64,000 bases of DNA from JAUXJB01 sp965226855 (lineage in GTDB: Bacteria; Myxococcota_A; UBA9160; SZUA-336). The stretch covers positions 372,001-436,000 of the forward strand of contig CBDDEE010000031.1 in NCBI GenBank assembly GCA_965226855.1, read 5' to 3'. Under the pieces are notes generated by a model. It worked only from the letters and a program-made list of their open reading frames with translations. It was not told where the DNA came from and did no database searches. Below, one piece after another: positions 1-7,666 of the stretch. A program made the position numbers and the translations under genes. Each line of letters starts with the position of its first letter. The stretch's first letter is position 1.

Positions 1-598
1 TGTACCCATCTTCGAAGTTCGCGATCTCGACGGACCAGGCGATCTCGCCCGTGCGTCGCTGGAAGGCGATCAGCTTTGCATCGAGGGTCGCCATCATCAC
101 GAGGTCGCCCGCGATGGCCACACCTCGATTCGCGGGACCGCAGCAGAGTCGCAGCCGCGGGGGCTGCTCGTGATCGTAACGCCAGAGCAGCTCGCCCGTC
201 TTCGCATCGAGGGCGAACAGCCGATTGTAGGACGTGCTCACGTACATCACGCCGTCGTAGATGACGGGAGAGACTTCGAACTGTCCCGTGGTTCCGGTCG
301 GCAACGCCCAGGCGACGCGCAGATCCTTCACGCTAGCGGGGTTCAGGCTCGTGAGCGGCGAGTGGCGGTAGTTCCGATAGTCTCCACCGTAGAGCAGCCA
401 GCGACTCGGATCGCCCGGCGCCTCGCTCAGCATGGCATCGCTCACCGGCCCCGCACCGTAGCCCACCGGCTCGCTCGCCACCCAGTGGGTTGGAAGCGGC
501 GGCAGCTCGACCTCGACGCTGAGCTGCTGCTCCTGGCCCGAAGCGGATCCCGAAACACCAAGAGCCAGTGCCATTGCAAACGCAATCCTCCGAATCAT
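1..598 (-). CDS. PQQ-dependent alcohol dehydrogenase (methanol/ethanol type), N-terminal part
   Basis: This is the N-terminal part of a quinoprotein dehydrogenase that would oxidise an alcohol in the periplasm using PQQ. The ATG at 596-598 follows a GGGAGAGG ribosome site. Residues 1-21 look like a Sec signal peptide ending near SASG. Propeller W-motif segments follow (TGELLWRY, TGEIAWSVE). The adjacent cysteines C152-C153 in LCCGPANRG match the vicinal disulphide of methanol/ethanol dehydrogenases, and E108 in QFEVSP fits the PQQ-contacting glutamate. The frame stays open through base 1, so the gene continues outside the window. The metal ligands and active-site Asp lie in the missing part, so calcium versus lanthanide use and the substrate cannot be judged. 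Confidence 0.9.
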   Translation of the reverse strand, partial: MIRRIAFAMALALGVSGSASGQEQQLSVEVELPPLPTHWVASEPVGYGAGPVSDAMLSEAPGDPSRWLLYGGDYRNYRHSPLTSLNPASVKDLRVAWALPTGTTGQFEVSPVIYDGVMYVSTSYNRLFALDAKTGELLWRYDHEQPPRLRLCCGPANRGVAIAGDLVMMATLDAKLIAFQRRTGEIAWSVEIANFEDGY

Positions 599-650
599 CG
601 ACCTCTCCCTGTCCTGATGCGCTGCGCAGCTTATACCAGATAGGGCCGAG

Positions 651-671
651 ATTGAGGACCGTCCCCAGGTC
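651..671 (+). repeat. REP-like dispersed motif, copy 1
   Basis: The core GGACCGTCCCC recurs at 3687-3708, and its inverted short form is at 3192-3205. All three copies sit at or just beyond the stop codon of a minus-strand gene. This copy touches the end of the Hsp70-like gene. Confidence 0.5.
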
Positions 672-1968
672 ATGTCACGAGCTCGAGGGCGCGGAGGGCT
701 AGGCCGCTGGCTACGGAGGTGAGCTCTTCGCCGGTGCGGAGCTTGGCTCGGCCGAAGCGTTGGGCGAAGATGCTGCGGATCTCGGGGACGAGGGAGCTGC
801 CGCCTGTCAGGAAGACGCGGTCGACCTGGTCCGGGGTGATCGAGCTCGCCGCGAGAAGGTCGTCGACGCAGACGGCGATCGCGTCGACATCCTCTGCAAT
901 CCAGCTCGCGAAGTCACCCCGGTAGAGCTGCTCGTCGAGCACGATCGGTGGGTTTGTGAAGCGCAGGGTGGCCTCGCGCGCGCTCGAGAGCTCGACTTTG
1001 GCGCCCTCGACGGCGACGTAGAGCTGGAAGCCAAGCTCCTGCTGGACCAGGTGCAGCAAGGCTTCGAAGCGTTCCGGCTTGAGCCCCTCGCGACACAAGT
1101 CGTGGAGGATGTGCAGCGTCTGGGGCGACTTGAGGAACGACAGGTGGTGCCAGCGCTCCAGGTGGCGGTAGATCCAGGCGGGCACGCGCAGCACCTGGCC
1201 GAACATCGTCTTGTAGTCCGTGCCCTTCCCGAGCAGGGGAGCCACGATCCAGCGCACGATCGCACCGTCGAAAGCGTCGCCCGCGACCGGCACGCCCGCG
1301 TTCCCGAGAATTCCTTGCTCGCGACCACGAGTCCCGCGCAGCGAGGGACCCACGCGGAGCAGCGAGAAGTCGCTCGTGCCGCCACCGAAGTCCCCGATCA
1401 GGATCAGCTCGTCGTGGTCCAGGTCGCGCTCGTAGTGGTAGGCCGCGGCGACGGGCTCGTACTCGAAGACGACCTCCTCGAAGCCCGCGTTGTGGAAGGA
1501 CGCTTCGAGTCGCGAGAGCGCCAGCTCCGTATCGCTGTCGTTCTTGGCCGCCGCGAAGCGCACGGGACGTCCCGCCACGATGCAGCGGGGCAGCTCTCCC
1601 AGCTCGGCCTCTGCCGACTCACGCAGTCTACCCAGGATGATGCCGATCAGCGCCTCGAGCCTGTAGCTCTCACCGAACACGCTGGTCGAGGAGAAATCGC
1701 GATTCGCGAGGAAGGACTTGAGTGACTGGATGAGGCGGCCGGGCTCGTACGCGTCGAGGTACGCCTCGATGGCGCGCGGGCCGGCCCGCTCCACGATGCG
1801 GTTGCCGAGATCGGGGTCGCGCTCCAGGTAGAGCAGCGAGCGGAACGTTGGAGTAGGGGGAGCGCCCGCGCGGTCGAAGCGTGCGAGCCGCGGGGCCTCG
1901 TCTATCCCGATCGCGAGCGCGAGCGCGCTATTCGTGGTCCCGAAGTCGACGCCAACCGCCCGTCGCAT
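670..1968 (-). CDS. Hsp70-family ATPase (YegD-like), nucleotide-binding domain only
   Basis: This 432-residue protein has the actin/Hsp70 ATPase fold and no substrate-binding domain, as in the E. coli YegD type of atypical chaperone. The phosphate-1 loop is GVDFGTTNS (residues 6-14), the phosphate-2 loop is GDFGGGTSD (192-200), and an adenosine motif LTGGSSLVPE lies near residue 390. The open frame extends further upstream, but that extension overlaps the YdcF-like gene and has no protein-like character. The ATG at 1968 has GGGCGGGAG just upstream, so it is the better start. It lies 64 bp downstream of the YdcF-like gene on the same strand and may be cotranscribed. Its client or partner is unknown. 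Confidence 0.88.
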   Translation of the reverse strand: MRRAVGVDFGTTNSALALAIGIDEAPRLARFDRAGAPPTPTFRSLLYLERDPDLGNRIVERAGPRAIEAYLDAYEPGRLIQSLKSFLANRDFSSTSVFGESYRLEALIGIILGRLRESAEAELGELPRCIVAGRPVRFAAAKNDSDTELALSRLEASFHNAGFEEVVFEYEPVAAAYHYERDLDHDELILIGDFGGGTSDFSLLRVGPSLRGTRGREQGILGNAGVPVAGDAFDGAIVRWIVAPLLGKGTDYKTMFGQVLRVPAWIYRHLERWHHLSFLKSPQTLHILHDLCREGLKPERFEALLHLVQQELGFQLYVAVEGAKVELSSAREATLRFTNPPIVLDEQLYRGDFASWIAEDVDAIAVCVDDLLAASSITPDQVDRVFLTGGSSLVPEIRSIFAQRFGRAKLRTGEELTSVASGLALRALELVT

Positions 1969-2032
1969 GTCCGCTCCCGCCCAGCGAGCGCGGGAAGATG
2001 GCGTGCCCGCCGGGGTCGCGCAAGGGCGTCCG

Positions 2033-2677
2033 TCACTCGGGTGCCGGAATGCCCCACTTCTCCTGATGCGAGCCGCGTGGACCAGGCCAGAAGCAGCAGG
2101 CCGTCCAGAACCAGGCCGCCGCCTCGGAGACCAGCGTGCGGGCACCGACGCTGGTCCTCCACCAGACCGACGCGTCGTACTCGGCCGACGCGGCTGCAAT
2201 CGCGCCAACTCGCACGTCATCCCCGAACGCCAGCCGGTAGAGGCGCCAGCTGCGCCGGGTGTGCGGTCCGCTGGAGACCAGGTCCAGGGACTCCACGTCT
2301 CGACCGGACCCCGCGAGCCATTCGCGCACGCTCACGGCACTCAGGTAGGTGCGATCCTGGGCGGACGCTGGAGCGGGAACGACGACGAGTCTCTCGTCGG
2401 GGAAGCCACGTCGCAGCAAGTAGTCGCCGGCCCGCTCCGCGTAGGTCGGGTAGGGCTCGTCCCAGTCGAACACCGGCCCGCCGCTGGTCACGAGAAGCTC
2501 GTAGTCTCCGTTGTGAAATAGCTCGAGCGCGGCGCGCAGCTCGCTCTTGCCGACCCACCCTTCGACAACGAGGAGCTCGCCACCCACGGGCGCGCTAGGA
2601 GACAGGAACGCGTGCAGCCGCCAGAGCACGAGGATGAGAACCAGCGCGCTGGACACGGCGAGCGCAACCGTGCCCAA
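2033..2677 (-). CDS. YdcF/DUF218 family membrane-anchored protein
   Basis: The 214-residue protein begins with one hydrophobic segment (about residues 3-22) followed by a DUF218 domain, the fold of YdcF, SanA and ElyC. Family features visible are VVEGWVGKSEL, the segment LLVTSGGPVFDWDEPYPTYAE, and a later SSGPHTRRSW where family members place substrate-contacting residues. SanA/ElyC members are linked to envelope integrity, but no exact reaction can be assigned here. No ATG or GTG occurs in frame after the upstream stop, so TTG at 2677 is the most likely start. The preceding 88-codon gene is in the same frame, ending in TGA at 2726-2728. Confidence 0.78.
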   Translation of the reverse strand: MGTVALAVSSALVLILVLWRLHAFLSPSAPVGGELLVVEGWVGKSELRAALELFHNGDYELLVTSGGPVFDWDEPYPTYAERAGDYLLRRGFPDERLVVVPAPASAQDRTYLSAVSVREWLAGSGRDVESLDLVSSGPHTRRSWRLYRLAFGDDVRVGAIAAASAEYDASVWWRTSVGARTLVSEAAAWFWTACCFWPGPRGSHQEKWGIPAPE

Positions 2678-2725
2678 TAGCGTCGGCAGCCAGACGTGGC
2701 GGCGACGGAACAGGCGCGGCGTGGC

Positions 2726-2992
2726 TCAGCCTTCCTCGATCCGCGGCTCGAGCGCGGCCAGCGCCTGCTCAAGCTCGCCGACGGCGCGGCGCTCGAGCAC
2801 AAGGGCCTCGTCCAGCAGGTCGGCCTGCTCGTGGCGAAGCTCCGCGGTCCAGGACTCGCCCTCCCCAAGCGACCAGCGCATGGGTGCGATCTCGGTCACA
2901 CAGCGCCTGGCCAGGACGTCCTCGGCGAGACTCCCGTAGAGCTCGGCCGCACGCTCCAGATGCCCCGTCACGTCGTGATCGAACTCGTCCAC
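2726..2992 (-). CDS. Small helical protein, unknown function, probable frameshift near its 5' end
   Basis: The 88-residue reading is Glu/Leu/Ala-rich and predicted helical, with no recognised domain. It begins at a GTG (2992) without a good ribosome site. An ATG at 3042 has an excellent GGAGGAGGG site, but it reads MVKEVLDELRR and then leaves the frame about 10 codons later. A one-base correction near 3010-3020 would join it to YLREIVDEFDHDV in the 88-residue frame. The true protein is probably about 105 residues. I take the break as a sequencing error or a recent mutation. The gene lies directly upstream of the YdcF-like gene on the same strand. Confidence 0.5.
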   Translation of the reverse strand: MDEFDHDVTGHLERAAELYGSLAEDVLARRCVTEIAPMRWSLGEGESWTAELRHEQADLLDEALVLERRAVGELEQALAALEPRIEEG

Positions 2993-3191
2993 GATCTCAC
3001 GCAGGTAGGTCGCCGCAGCTCGTCGAGAACTTCCTTGACCATCGGCGTCCCTCCTCCGTCAGATAGGCGTGGGTCGCTATTCAGGATACTCCGTCGGACA
3101 AGCGCACGAGCGATGGCGCGGTCCGATCCAGCACGTGACGCGCCTTTACAGGGACTCGTTCGGGAACCCTGCCGGACGAAACTAGACGTCG

Positions 3192-3205
3192 GAACTTGGG
3201 GACAG
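3192..3205 (-). repeat. REP-like dispersed motif, inverted short copy
   Basis: GAACTTGGGGACAG is the inverse of the motif at 3687-3708. The two face each other across the DUF1330 gene, and this one begins just after its stop codon. Confidence 0.45.
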
Positions 3206-3206
3206 C

Positions 3207-3605
3207 CTACGGCATGGACTCCAGGAGGAGAGTTCTCGAGGCGAGGATGGCGTGTTTGGCGATGCCGTTGGTGCGGTGCTCGTTCGCGGCAAGGTACTCG
3301 GGGCTCGTGACCATGTCGACGAAGGCTGCGCGGTCGGGATAGTAGACCAGTAGCGCCCAGTCCCAGTCGACCTCGTCGCCCGTCAGCCCGTCTTGAAGGG
3401 CGGCCTCCGCGACTACGCCCGCCCAGAGGACGCGTCCGCCTCGAGACTCCACGAGGTTCCGCGCTCGCTGCGTGTAGCGCTCGTAGGCCTCGCGACCGCT
3501 GCTGTCGCCATCAAGCGAGCGATCGCGGTACTTCACCAGGTTGAGCATGGTGACGGGACCATCGTCGTCCGACTTCTGGAGCTGCTCGACGTTGAACGTG
3601 CTCAC
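3207..3605 (-). CDS. DUF1330 family protein (dimeric alpha-beta barrel)
   Basis: This 132-residue protein has the DUF1330 pattern: MLNLVKYR near residues 20-27, a Y-E-R-Y-T segment, GGRVLWAG near 56-63, WALLVYYPDRAAFVDMVTSPEY, and the C-terminal R-T-LL end. The family adopts a ferredoxin-like dimeric barrel related to EthD and monooxygenase-type small proteins. It is often found among degradation genes, but its chemistry is unproven. It is a stand-alone gene flanked by a pair of inverted REP-like motifs. Start ATG at 3605. Confidence 0.8.
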   Translation of the reverse strand: MSTFNVEQLQKSDDDGPVTMLNLVKYRDRSLDGDSSGREAYERYTQRARNLVESRGGRVLWAGVVAEAALQDGLTGDEVDWDWALLVYYPDRAAFVDMVTSPEYLAANEHRTNGIAKHAILASRTLLLESMP

Positions 3606-3686
3606 GGGCTCTCCTCATCAGGCGTGCTGACTGCTGACCGAGACTACCTTGCCCATCTGATAAGGGGACGAAGCAAGAAAGTTCTG

Positions 3687-3708
3687 ATTAAGGACCGTCC
3701 CCAAGTTC
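3687..3708 (+). repeat. REP-like dispersed motif, copy 3
   Basis: It differs from 651-671 at a few positions and keeps the core GGACCGTCCCC followed by a CAAGTTC-like end. It lies 7 bp beyond the stop codon of the CoA transferase gene. Confidence 0.5.
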
Positions 3709-3715
3709 TGGAGAG

Positions 3716-6154
3716 TTAGTCGAGGGCCTCGCTTACTACGAGCTCCGTGATCTCGTCTTCGCTCAGGCCCAGGATCTCGGTGAGGACGTGCTGGTTGTGC
3801 TGGCCCAGGGTCGGGCCGGGCCAGGCGGCCGTGGCGGGGGTGCGCGAGAAGCGCATACGCGAGCTCTCCAGCGGGACGGCACCAAGGATCGGGTGCTCCA
3901 GCGTGATGAAGTGCTCTCGCGCCTCGAGCTGCGGGTCCGCTAAGGAGTCGGCACTGGTGCTCGCGCGGTGAACGGGAACGCCCGCTGCAACGAGGAGCTG
4001 CTCGAGCTCGTCCACCTCAGACTGGACGGTCCAGGCAGCGATCTGCTCGTCGAGCGCCTCTCGATTCGCGAGCCTCGCCTCGGGAGTGGCGAAACGCGGA
4101 TCGCTCTCCCACGCGGGGTCCCCGACCTTGCACAGCGAGCTCCACGCGGCGGCGTCCGGCGCGGCCAGCGCAACCCAGCGGTCCGTGCCGAGGCAGGGGT
4201 AGACACCCGTTGGTGCGTAGTACGGGCTCGCATTCCCGCGGCCGCTCGGGATGTTGCCGTTCACGTGGTAGTCGAGAAACGCTTCCCCGAGAAAGTGGAT
4301 GGAGGACTCGGCCTGCGAGCAGTCGATCTGCTGTCCCTTCCCCGTGCGCTTGCGCTGCTCGAGGGCAGCCAGAAGCGCTGCCATCACGAACTTGGGCGAC
4401 ACGTAGTCGCTGTAGGCCATGAACGGCGCGGCAGGATCGCGATCGGGCCAGCCGGTCAGGAAGCCGAAGCCCGAGAGCGCCGCGCCCATGGTGCCGTAGC
4501 CGGCGAGCAGAGCGTGGGGCCCCGTCTGTCCGCTGAGACAGGTGCTGACCATGATCAGCTCGGGCTTGATGCTCCGCAGACGCGGGTAGTCCAGCTCCCA
4601 GGCCTTCATGGCCTTTGGCGAGAAGTTCTCGACGAGGACGTCGGCCCACTCGACCAGCCGCAGGGCGACCTTGCGGGCTTCCGGAGTCCCGAGATTCAGG
4701 CAGAGCCCGAGCTTCCCCACGTTTGCGTTGGCGTAGTTGCCCGAGCGCTCGATCCCGGGAGCTCCGTCTTTGAACGGCTGGGAAGTCCTGAGGGCATCGA
4801 TCTTCCGCTGCGTCTCGACGCGGACGACGGTGGCCCCGTAGTCCGCCAGATAGCGCGTCACCGCAGGACCCGCATAGACCCAGGTCAGGTCCAGCACCTT
4901 CAGCCCCTCGAGGGGCATGCGTCCCGCAGCTGCGGTGGCAGCAGGCCGACTGCGCTGCCGTGCGGGCGAGCCGTTCAGCAGCTCCCCGGTATGCTCGCCG
5001 AGTAGCGGTGGCCGGCTGCGATAGCGGATCGGGGTCGCGCTCAAGCGCACGAAGGGGCCAGGATAGATGACCTCCGTGCCGAGCTCCGGATGCTGGACGG
5101 GCGTCCAGAAGTCGCGCGAGCCGAGCTGCGGTGAGCTCGCCAGGTCCGACACGTCGCTCAGAGGGACGATCATCACCTTGCGGCTCATGCCGCCCTCGAA
5201 CAGCTCCGCCTTCGTGTGGCTCCGTGTGAAGGCCTCGATGGCCTCGATGCAGCGCGCAAGCTCCGAGAGCGGCTCCTCGCCCTTCGTCAGCAGCGCGCCG
5301 AAGCGGATCCAATCTCTGTCGCGCGTGGCCTCGTCGACGAAGCCCTCGTCGCACATCCAGCGAAACAGCCGCGCCGTCGCGGGTCCGAGCGCGGCCCCGA
5401 AGAGCAGAGTCAGGTTCACGAAGCCGTCCTTGCATGGATAGACGAAGCGCAGCCGGAGATCGCCGACGCGAAAGCCTCCTCCGAGCCGGCGCAGCTCCAC
5501 GTCGTTCCAGCCGTGGCACAATACGAACGACTGCGTCGTCATCATCATCGCGGTCTGCGCCGACACGTCCACGTGTTGTCCGAGCCCGTCCCGGTCGCGC
5601 GCCGCCAGGGCGAGCAGAGCGCCGATGGCAGCCTCCGCGCCGGCATTCAGAAGGGCCTGCGGAAAGCTCGACTGCAGGGGCGGACGGTCCGCGTCGCCCG
5701 TCAGGATCAGGGCGCCCGACGCTGCGGTGATCGTGAGGTCCGTCGCGGGCCAGTGCGCCTTCGGTCCCTGCTGACCGAAGGACGTGATCGACACCACGAC
5801 GAGATCTGGATGAAGCTCCGCGAGGCGCTCGTAGCCGAGTCCGCGCTCGGCGAGCTTGTCGGGGGGGCAGGACTCGATGAGGACGTCTGCACCTTCGACC
5901 AGCTTCAGGAAGCCCTCCTGTCCTAGAGACGTCTCGATGTCGAGGCAGACCGAACGCTTGTTCCGGCTGGTGGCCCAGAACGGCAGGCTCGCATTCCTGT
6001 CCTGTCTTCCCTTGTAGAACGGACCGAGCCGCCGCGTTGCTACACCGCCGGGTGGCTCGATCAGTACGACGTCGGCACCGAGGTCGGCAAGGATCTGGCC
6101 TGCAATCGCCTCGCCGCCGTCCGTGAAGTCGAGGATCCGGTAGCGGGAGAGCAT
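3716..6154 (-). CDS. Double-domain family III CoA transferase (CaiB/BaiF)
   Basis: The 812-residue product holds two complete CaiB/BaiF domains in tandem: residues 1 to about 395 (RILDFTDGGEAIAGQILADLGADVV) and from M413 (GLKVLDLTWVYAGPAVTRYL), joined by an Ala/Arg-rich linker. Family III enzymes move CoA between carboxylic acids through an aspartyl-CoA anhydride. By eye, the catalytic Asp position is Thr in the first domain (T201, DVSAQTAM) and Glu in the second (E616, CSQAESS). The start ATG lies 1 nt after the stop of the HpaB-family gene, so the two are cotranscribed and probably translationally coupled. A likely role is CoA activation of an aromatic or hydroxy acid. The substrate is unknown. 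Confidence 0.88.
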   Translation of the reverse strand: MLSRYRILDFTDGGEAIAGQILADLGADVVLIEPPGGVATRRLGPFYKGRQDRNASLPFWATSRNKRSVCLDIETSLGQEGFLKLVEGADVLIESCPPDKLAERGLGYERLAELHPDLVVVSITSFGQQGPKAHWPATDLTITAASGALILTGDADRPPLQSSFPQALLNAGAEAAIGALLALAARDRDGLGQHVDVSAQTAMMMTTQSFVLCHGWNDVELRRLGGGFRVGDLRLRFVYPCKDGFVNLTLLFGAALGPATARLFRWMCDEGFVDEATRDRDWIRFGALLTKGEEPLSELARCIEAIEAFTRSHTKAELFEGGMSRKVMIVPLSDVSDLASSPQLGSRDFWTPVQHPELGTEVIYPGPFVRLSATPIRYRSRPPLLGEHTGELLNGSPARQRSRPAATAAAGRMPLEGLKVLDLTWVYAGPAVTRYLADYGATVVRVETQRKIDALRTSQPFKDGAPGIERSGNYANANVGKLGLCLNLGTPEARKVALRLVEWADVLVENFSPKAMKAWELDYPRLRSIKPELIMVSTCLSGQTGPHALLAGYGTMGAALSGFGFLTGWPDRDPAAPFMAYSDYVSPKFVMAALLAALEQRKRTGKGQQIDCSQAESSIHFLGEAFLDYHVNGNIPSGRGNASPYYAPTGVYPCLGTDRWVALAAPDAAAWSSLCKVGDPAWESDPRFATPEARLANREALDEQIAAWTVQSEVDELEQLLVAAGVPVHRASTSADSLADPQLEAREHFITLEHPILGAVPLESSRMRFSRTPATAAWPGPTLGQHNQHVLTEILGLSEDEITELVVSEALD

Positions 6155-6155
6155 G

Positions 6156-7535
6156 CTAGTTCTCGTCGAGTCCCGCGAGCTGCAGGGCCTTGCGCTTGGC
6201 GTCATCGATGTCGTAGTGCCTGCGCGTGACGATCCGCTGCGCGTAGAGCCCGCCTCCGGCCTGGATGTTTGTCACGGCCTTCCAGCCGCCAAAAGCATCT
6301 GCCGTCATGTCGCGGATCGCGTGGAAGAGGCGCAGCCGGTACTCCCCGTCGATCCCTTTGCCCGTGCTCATGTACTTGCGCAGCAGGGGACCCGTCTCGG
6401 GGTTCTCGAGGTCGTCGATTCCCGGCGCGGTGAGGATCGAGCCGCCCGCAATGTCGTGCAGATGACGAACCATCATGCCGTAGTTCGCGGCGCCGTGGTA
6501 CTTGGCCGCGTTCGTGTAGAGCTCGTTCGGAGAGGCGGCGCCTTCCGGCGTGATCTGGCAGTTCGCGATGGCCGCCTCGAGGCCGGCACGAACCAGCGTG
6601 GCGTGGATGATCATCTCAGAGATCTTCTCGCGGATGTGGCCGACCCCGGCCAGCCCGTTCGCCTCGGCGATGAGCGGCGCAAAGCCGACGAGCGTGTCGG
6701 CCTCGTCCGCCATCGCCGAGAGGCCACCGAGTCGCTCCCACAGCCCGAGTGAGTGTGCGAACACGCCGGCGTACTGCGTCTCGCCATCGAGGAACACACG
6801 CTCATTGGGTACGAAGACGTCGTCGAAGATCACGAAGCCCTCGGGCATGTGCGTCGAGGCGGACACGGGGAAGCTCCGCGTGTCCTCGTGGCGCGGGGCG
6901 TACGAGGTGTTGATCACCTTGACCCCCGGCGCGTTCACCGGGATCACGCACGCGATGGCGTACTGCCCCTCGCCGGCCTTCATGGACTTGGTGGGAATGG
7001 TCATGAGCTCGTGGCCGAGAGAAGCTCCGGTGATGTGGAGCTTGGCGCCCCGGATCACGACGCCGTCGCTCGTCCGATCGACAACGTGCGTGTACGCGTC
7101 GGGATCGTCCTGCTTTCCCGGGGGCAGGCTGCGGTCTCCCTTGGCATCTGTGATGCACTCGGTGATCCGGATGTCCTTCGCCTGCGCGTCGTCCACGAAG
7201 GTGCCGATGCGTTCCACGTAGCGCGGACAGTCCTTCGAGATGCGAGACGCCGCCGTGGTGAGGGTCATGATCGATTGATAGGTAACGTGCGACACGATGT
7301 CGGCGTCGTGCACGAGCGGGATGCGAGCGCGCAGCTCCTCCGAGGAACGGGGAACCCCCATGAGCGGGTTCCGGGACTCTGGATCCGGCGAGTACCAGCG
7401 ATCGTAGTTCGATGCGATCAGCCCGACCGACTGACCCAGGACGGAGTGCCCAACGAGGTCGTCGATGCGCTCCCCCTCGAAGTACGTCGCGCGTCCGTCT
7501 TTTAGCGAGTCCTTGTACTGGCTGCCGGTCATCAT
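6156..7535 (-). CDS. 4-hydroxyphenylacetate 3-hydroxylase (HpaB) family flavoprotein
   Basis: The 459-residue protein has the acyl-CoA-dehydrogenase-like fold of the HpaB / 4-hydroxybutyryl-CoA dehydratase family, seen in MMTGSQYKDSL, ITDAKGDRS, VVIRGAKLHITGA, FDDVFVPNERVF and AGGGLYAQRI. The cysteines that hold the [4Fe-4S] cluster in the dehydratase are absent: the segment around residues 80-110 lacks the C-x3-C pair, and no Cys follows the EMIIHA helix. FADH2-dependent hydroxylation of a phenolic substrate is therefore more likely than dehydration. ATG 7535 is preferred because a GGAGG lies 8 nt upstream; the GTG at 7550 overlaps that site. It is the first gene of a two-gene operon with the CoA transferase. 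Confidence 0.87.
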   Translation of the reverse strand: MMTGSQYKDSLKDGRATYFEGERIDDLVGHSVLGQSVGLIASNYDRWYSPDPESRNPLMGVPRSSEELRARIPLVHDADIVSHVTYQSIMTLTTAASRISKDCPRYVERIGTFVDDAQAKDIRITECITDAKGDRSLPPGKQDDPDAYTHVVDRTSDGVVIRGAKLHITGASLGHELMTIPTKSMKAGEGQYAIACVIPVNAPGVKVINTSYAPRHEDTRSFPVSASTHMPEGFVIFDDVFVPNERVFLDGETQYAGVFAHSLGLWERLGGLSAMADEADTLVGFAPLIAEANGLAGVGHIREKISEMIIHATLVRAGLEAAIANCQITPEGAASPNELYTNAAKYHGAANYGMMVRHLHDIAGGSILTAPGIDDLENPETGPLLRKYMSTGKGIDGEYRLRLFHAIRDMTADAFGGWKAVTNIQAGGGLYAQRIVTRRHYDIDDAKRKALQLAGLDEN

Positions 7536-7666
7536 GCGCGCGTCCTCCACGTCTGGAAGCGGCCATCATACGCGAGATGCCGGTGCCTCCGCAGCCCAAC
7601 GCTGCGCTGGCGCCCGCCACAGGACTAGCGTCGAGGAACAGCGTCAGCTGGCAGGCGGACGCAAGC

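Noticed and set aside
760..1725. A 321-codon open frame on the plus strand
   Set aside because: Antisense to the Hsp70-like gene, whose ATPase motifs are unambiguous.
6156..7535. 4-hydroxybutyryl-CoA dehydratase
   Set aside because: Overall similarity is good, but the cysteines that hold the iron-sulfur cluster in that enzyme are missing.
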